NCBI GenBank assembly: GCA_003165115.1
Contig: PLSJ01000380.1
Location: 1 to 6,762, forward strand
Reading direction: 5' to 3'
Source of the DNA: Syntrophaceae bacterium
Lineage (GTDB): Bacteria > Desulfobacterota > Syntrophorhabdia > Syntrophorhabdales > WCHB1-27
DNA length: 6,762 nt
Numbering within the stretch: position 1 is the stretch's first letter; each line of letters starts with the position of its first letter. Shown in pieces: positions 5,215 to 6,762 of the stretch. A model generated the notes under the pieces. That model had not been told where the DNA came from. It ran no database searches and was given only the letters and a program-made list of their open reading frames with translations. The translations under genes and the position numbers were made by a program.

Positions 5215-5285
5215 CTGGGGGACTAGGATTCGAACCTAGATAGCAAGATCCAGAGTCTTGAGTCCTGCCGTTAGACGATCCCCCA
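5215..5285 (-). tRNA. tRNA-Gln (anticodon CTG)
   Basis: Read on the minus strand, the acceptor stem TGGGGGA (5279-5285) pairs with TCCCCCA (5216-5222), with G (5215) as discriminator, both typical of tRNA-Gln. The anticodon stem CAAGA/TCTTG encloses loop CTCTGGA with anticodon CTG, reading CAG. The T arm CTAGG-TTCGAAT-CCTAG is complete. CCA is not encoded (GTTATG follows), so it must be added enzymatically, unlike the tRNA-Gly in the same window. The gene starts 15 nt after the rplQ stop with no promoter or terminator in the gap, so it is most likely processed from the alpha-operon transcript. The glycosyltransferase ATG follows 10 nt downstream. Confidence 0.95.
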
Positions 5286-5300
5286 TTTGTTCCCACACCC

Positions 5301-5792
5301 TTATGCCTGCTTATAACCTTTCTCCTGCTTCTTCCGATCGGCCTTCTCCGCCTTCTTTTCCTTGGCTGCCTTGGCGACCTTGGCCGCTTTGGCCTTGGCT
5401 TCCTTCTTCTGCTCTTTCTCCTGCTCCGGCCGGTCCTTCTTCTGGGTCAGCTCGATCAGCGCCATAGGCGCCGCATCGCCCTTTCTCGGCCCGAGCTTGA
5501 GCACCCTCGTATAACCGCCGTTGATCTCCGTGTATCTCGCGCCGATGTCGGAAAACAGCTTCTTTACCGCTTCTTTATCTCTGAGGTACGCGAAGGCAAG
5601 GCGCACCGCATGGGCGCTGTTGCTCTTCGCGAGGCTGATGAGCCTCTCCGCCACGCGCCGCAACTCCAACGCCTTGGGGTTGGTCGTCTTGATGCTCTCA
5701 TGATAAAAAAGGGAGGTGGCCAGATTACGAAAAAGGGCCTTCCTGTGGCTGGACGTTCTGTTTAGTTTCCTGCCTGCTTTCAAATGCCTCAT
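5301..5792 (-). CDS. rplQ: 50S ribosomal protein bL17 with long basic tail
   Basis: bL17 is a component of the large subunit near the exit tunnel. The true start is the ATG at 5792 ([24 protein letters not shown], the invariant N-terminus); the open frame extends further upstream only into rpoA. GAGGG lies about 6 nt before it, and the gene starts 10 nt after the rpoA stop. The 163-aa product has the bL17 fold to about residue 117, including [40 protein letters not shown] 46-residue tail follows, made almost only of Lys, Ala, Glu, Gln and Arg. The core alone is the usual length; the tail looks disordered or helical and may add rRNA contacts. Confidence 0.96.
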   Translation of the reverse strand: MRHLKAGRKLNRTSSHRKALFRNLATSLFYHESIKTTNPKALELRRVAERLISLAKSNSAHAVRLAFAYLRDKEAVKKLFSDIGARYTEINGGYTRVLKLGPRKGDAAPMALIELTQKKDRPEQEKEQKKEAKAKAAKVAKAAKEKKAEKADRKKQEKGYKQA

Positions 5793-5802
5793 GATACACC
5801 CT

Positions 5803-6762
5803 CTATGCTTGATCTTTCCTTCTTTGCGCCATCCTGTCGAGATCCTCCCTGGGCGGGAAATTCTCCAGCTTAATGCCGAGCTTGAGGCCCATGCATGCAA
5901 GTATCTCTTTTATCTCGTTGAGCGACTTTCTTCCGAAATTCTTGGTCATCAGTATCTCTTGCTCGGTCTTCTGGACAAGCTCACCGATATACTTGATGTC
6001 TGCATTCTTCAGGCAATTGGCGCTCCTGACCGAGAGCTCCAGCTCATCGACGTTCCGGTAAAGGTTATCGTTAAACTCCTGCCTTTCGCCTTCTTTCAAT
6101 TCGCCAGCTTCCAGGTCCGCGGGCTCTTCGAAGTTTATAAAAATCCGCATCTGCTCCCTGATGATCTTCGCCGCATAGGAAAGCGCGTCGAGGGCACTGA
6201 TGCTGCCGTCCGTCAGTATTTCCATGGTCAGCTTATCATAGTCGGTCCGAAAACCGACCCGCGCCGGGCTCACGTTGTAGCTTACCCTTTTCACCGGAGA
6301 AAATATGGCGTCTATAGGCGTTGTCCCTATAGGCTCTTCCTCTTCCCGGTTTCTTTCGGCGGGCACGTAGCCTCTGCCCACCCGTGCCTTCATCTCCATA
6401 TAGAGTCTCGCCTCATCGCTCAGGGTCGCGATGTGGTGCTCGGGATTGATGATCTCCACGCCCCCGTCCTGGGTAATGTCTCCCGCTTTTACCACGCCTT
6501 CACCGCGCGCATCTATCTTCAGAATTCTCGGCCGGTCGTCCTCGATCCTGAGCACCACTTTCTTCAGATTGAGAATGATCTCGGTCACATCTTCCTTGAC
6601 GCCCCTGACCGTCGAGAACTCGTGGTCTACACCGTCGATCTTGACCGAAGTGATGGCCCCTCCCATGATCGAGGAAAGGAGCACTCTCCTGAGTGAATTG
6701 CCCACCGTGATGCCGTAACCGCGCTCGAACGGCTCCGCCGAAAACCGGACGTAATATACGGA
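5803..6762 (-). CDS. rpoA: RNA polymerase alpha subunit, lacking only the extreme N-terminus
   Basis: RpoA dimerises to seed assembly of RNA polymerase and contacts UP elements and activators through its C-terminal domain. The frame stays open to the right edge, giving 319 residues. The first visible residues, [19 protein letters not shown], run directly into [12 protein letters not shown], the conserved dimerisation and beta-binding segment. A GTG inside this motif is not the start; the real start lies outside the window, probably some 20-30 codons away. The N-terminal domain ends near visible residue 210, then a linker, then the C-terminal domain with [12 protein letters not shown] (about 245-256), including the arginine equivalent to the DNA-binding Arg265 of E. 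coli, and [12 protein letters not shown] (275-286). It is followed by rplQ, as in most bacteria. Confidence 0.97.
   Translation of the reverse strand, partial: SVYYVRFSAEPFERGYGITVGNSLRRVLLSSIMGGAITSVKIDGVDHEFSTVRGVKEDVTEIILNLKKVVLRIEDDRPRILKIDARGEGVVKAGDITQDGGVEIINPEHHIATLSDEARLYMEMKARVGRGYVPAERNREEEEPIGTTPIDAIFSPVKRVSYNVSPARVGFRTDYDKLTMEILTDGSISALDALSYAAKIIREQMRIFINFEEPADLEAGELKEGERQEFNDNLYRNVDELELSVRSANCLKNADIKYIGELVQKTEQEILMTKNFGRKSLNEIKEILACMGLKLGIKLENFPPREDLDRMAQRRKDQA

Noticed and set aside
4057..5285. Integrative element between the two tRNA genes
   Set aside because: No direct repeat of either tRNA 3' end flanks the segment, there is no integrase, and only two genes are enclosed; the composition looks like that of the neighbours by eye.
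5286..5330. Promoter for tRNA-Gln (TATAAG at the end of rplQ)
   Set aside because: No -35 element at suitable distance; read-through from the alpha operon explains expression better.
5793..5900. Upstream extension of the rplQ frame
   Set aside because: It overlaps rpoA, and the invariant bL17 N-terminus [10 protein letters not shown] starts at 5792 with a ribosome binding site.
5716..6696. 326-aa plus-strand open frame opposite rpoA and rplQ
   Set aside because: It lies wholly antisense to two strongly conserved genes and has no recognisable domain; GC-rich codons leave the opposite frame open.
1..6762. CRISPR array, insertion sequence, defence or toxin-antitoxin system
   Set aside because: No spaced direct repeats, transposase, terminal inverted repeats or recognisable defence domains are visible on either strand.

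Overview
The window is bacterial chromosomal housekeeping DNA with moderately high GC content, apparently somewhat above 55% by eye. It is very densely packed: every protein gene lies on the minus strand, so it reads from right to left. Zinc-type bS18, the queA-tgt-yajC order and the rpoA-rplQ pair are broadly bacterial and do not fix a phylum. A deltaproteobacterial (Desulfobacterota-like) source would fit the general style, but that is a low-confidence impression.

Right part (about 4060-6762): the end of the alpha operon (rpoA, cut by the window edge, then rplQ) runs without a visible terminator into tRNA-Gln(CTG). A DPM1-like family 2 glycosyltransferase starts 10 nt after that tRNA, followed by a small DUF2304 membrane protein. 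The DUF2304 reading frame has no stop codon before a convergent plus-strand tRNA-Gly(CCC). Its last 20 residues are therefore encoded on the antisense strand of that tRNA.

Middle (about 3820-4056): a short regulatory region separates the plus-strand tRNA-Gly, which has a clear sigma70-like promoter, from the minus-strand queA gene. Just before queA lies a short open frame with its own good ribosome binding site. It ends on the queA start codon in an ATGA overlap, and queA itself has no recognisable Shine-Dalgarno sequence.

Left part (1-3823): queA, tgt, yajC and rpsF are chained by overlaps (ATGA, a 26-nt overlap, GTGA). After a 222-nt gap come rpsR, rplI and the beginning of dnaB. This joins the queuosine/YajC group directly to the S6-S18-L9-DnaB group, with no secD/secF after yajC and no ssb between rpsF and rpsR. 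The rpsF-rpsR gap can fold into mutually exclusive RNA hairpins and is the most likely place for control of the ribosomal part.

No mobile element, CRISPR array or defence system is visible. The interesting material is small: gene overlaps, a possible leader peptide, tRNA/mRNA junctions and an alternative RNA fold.
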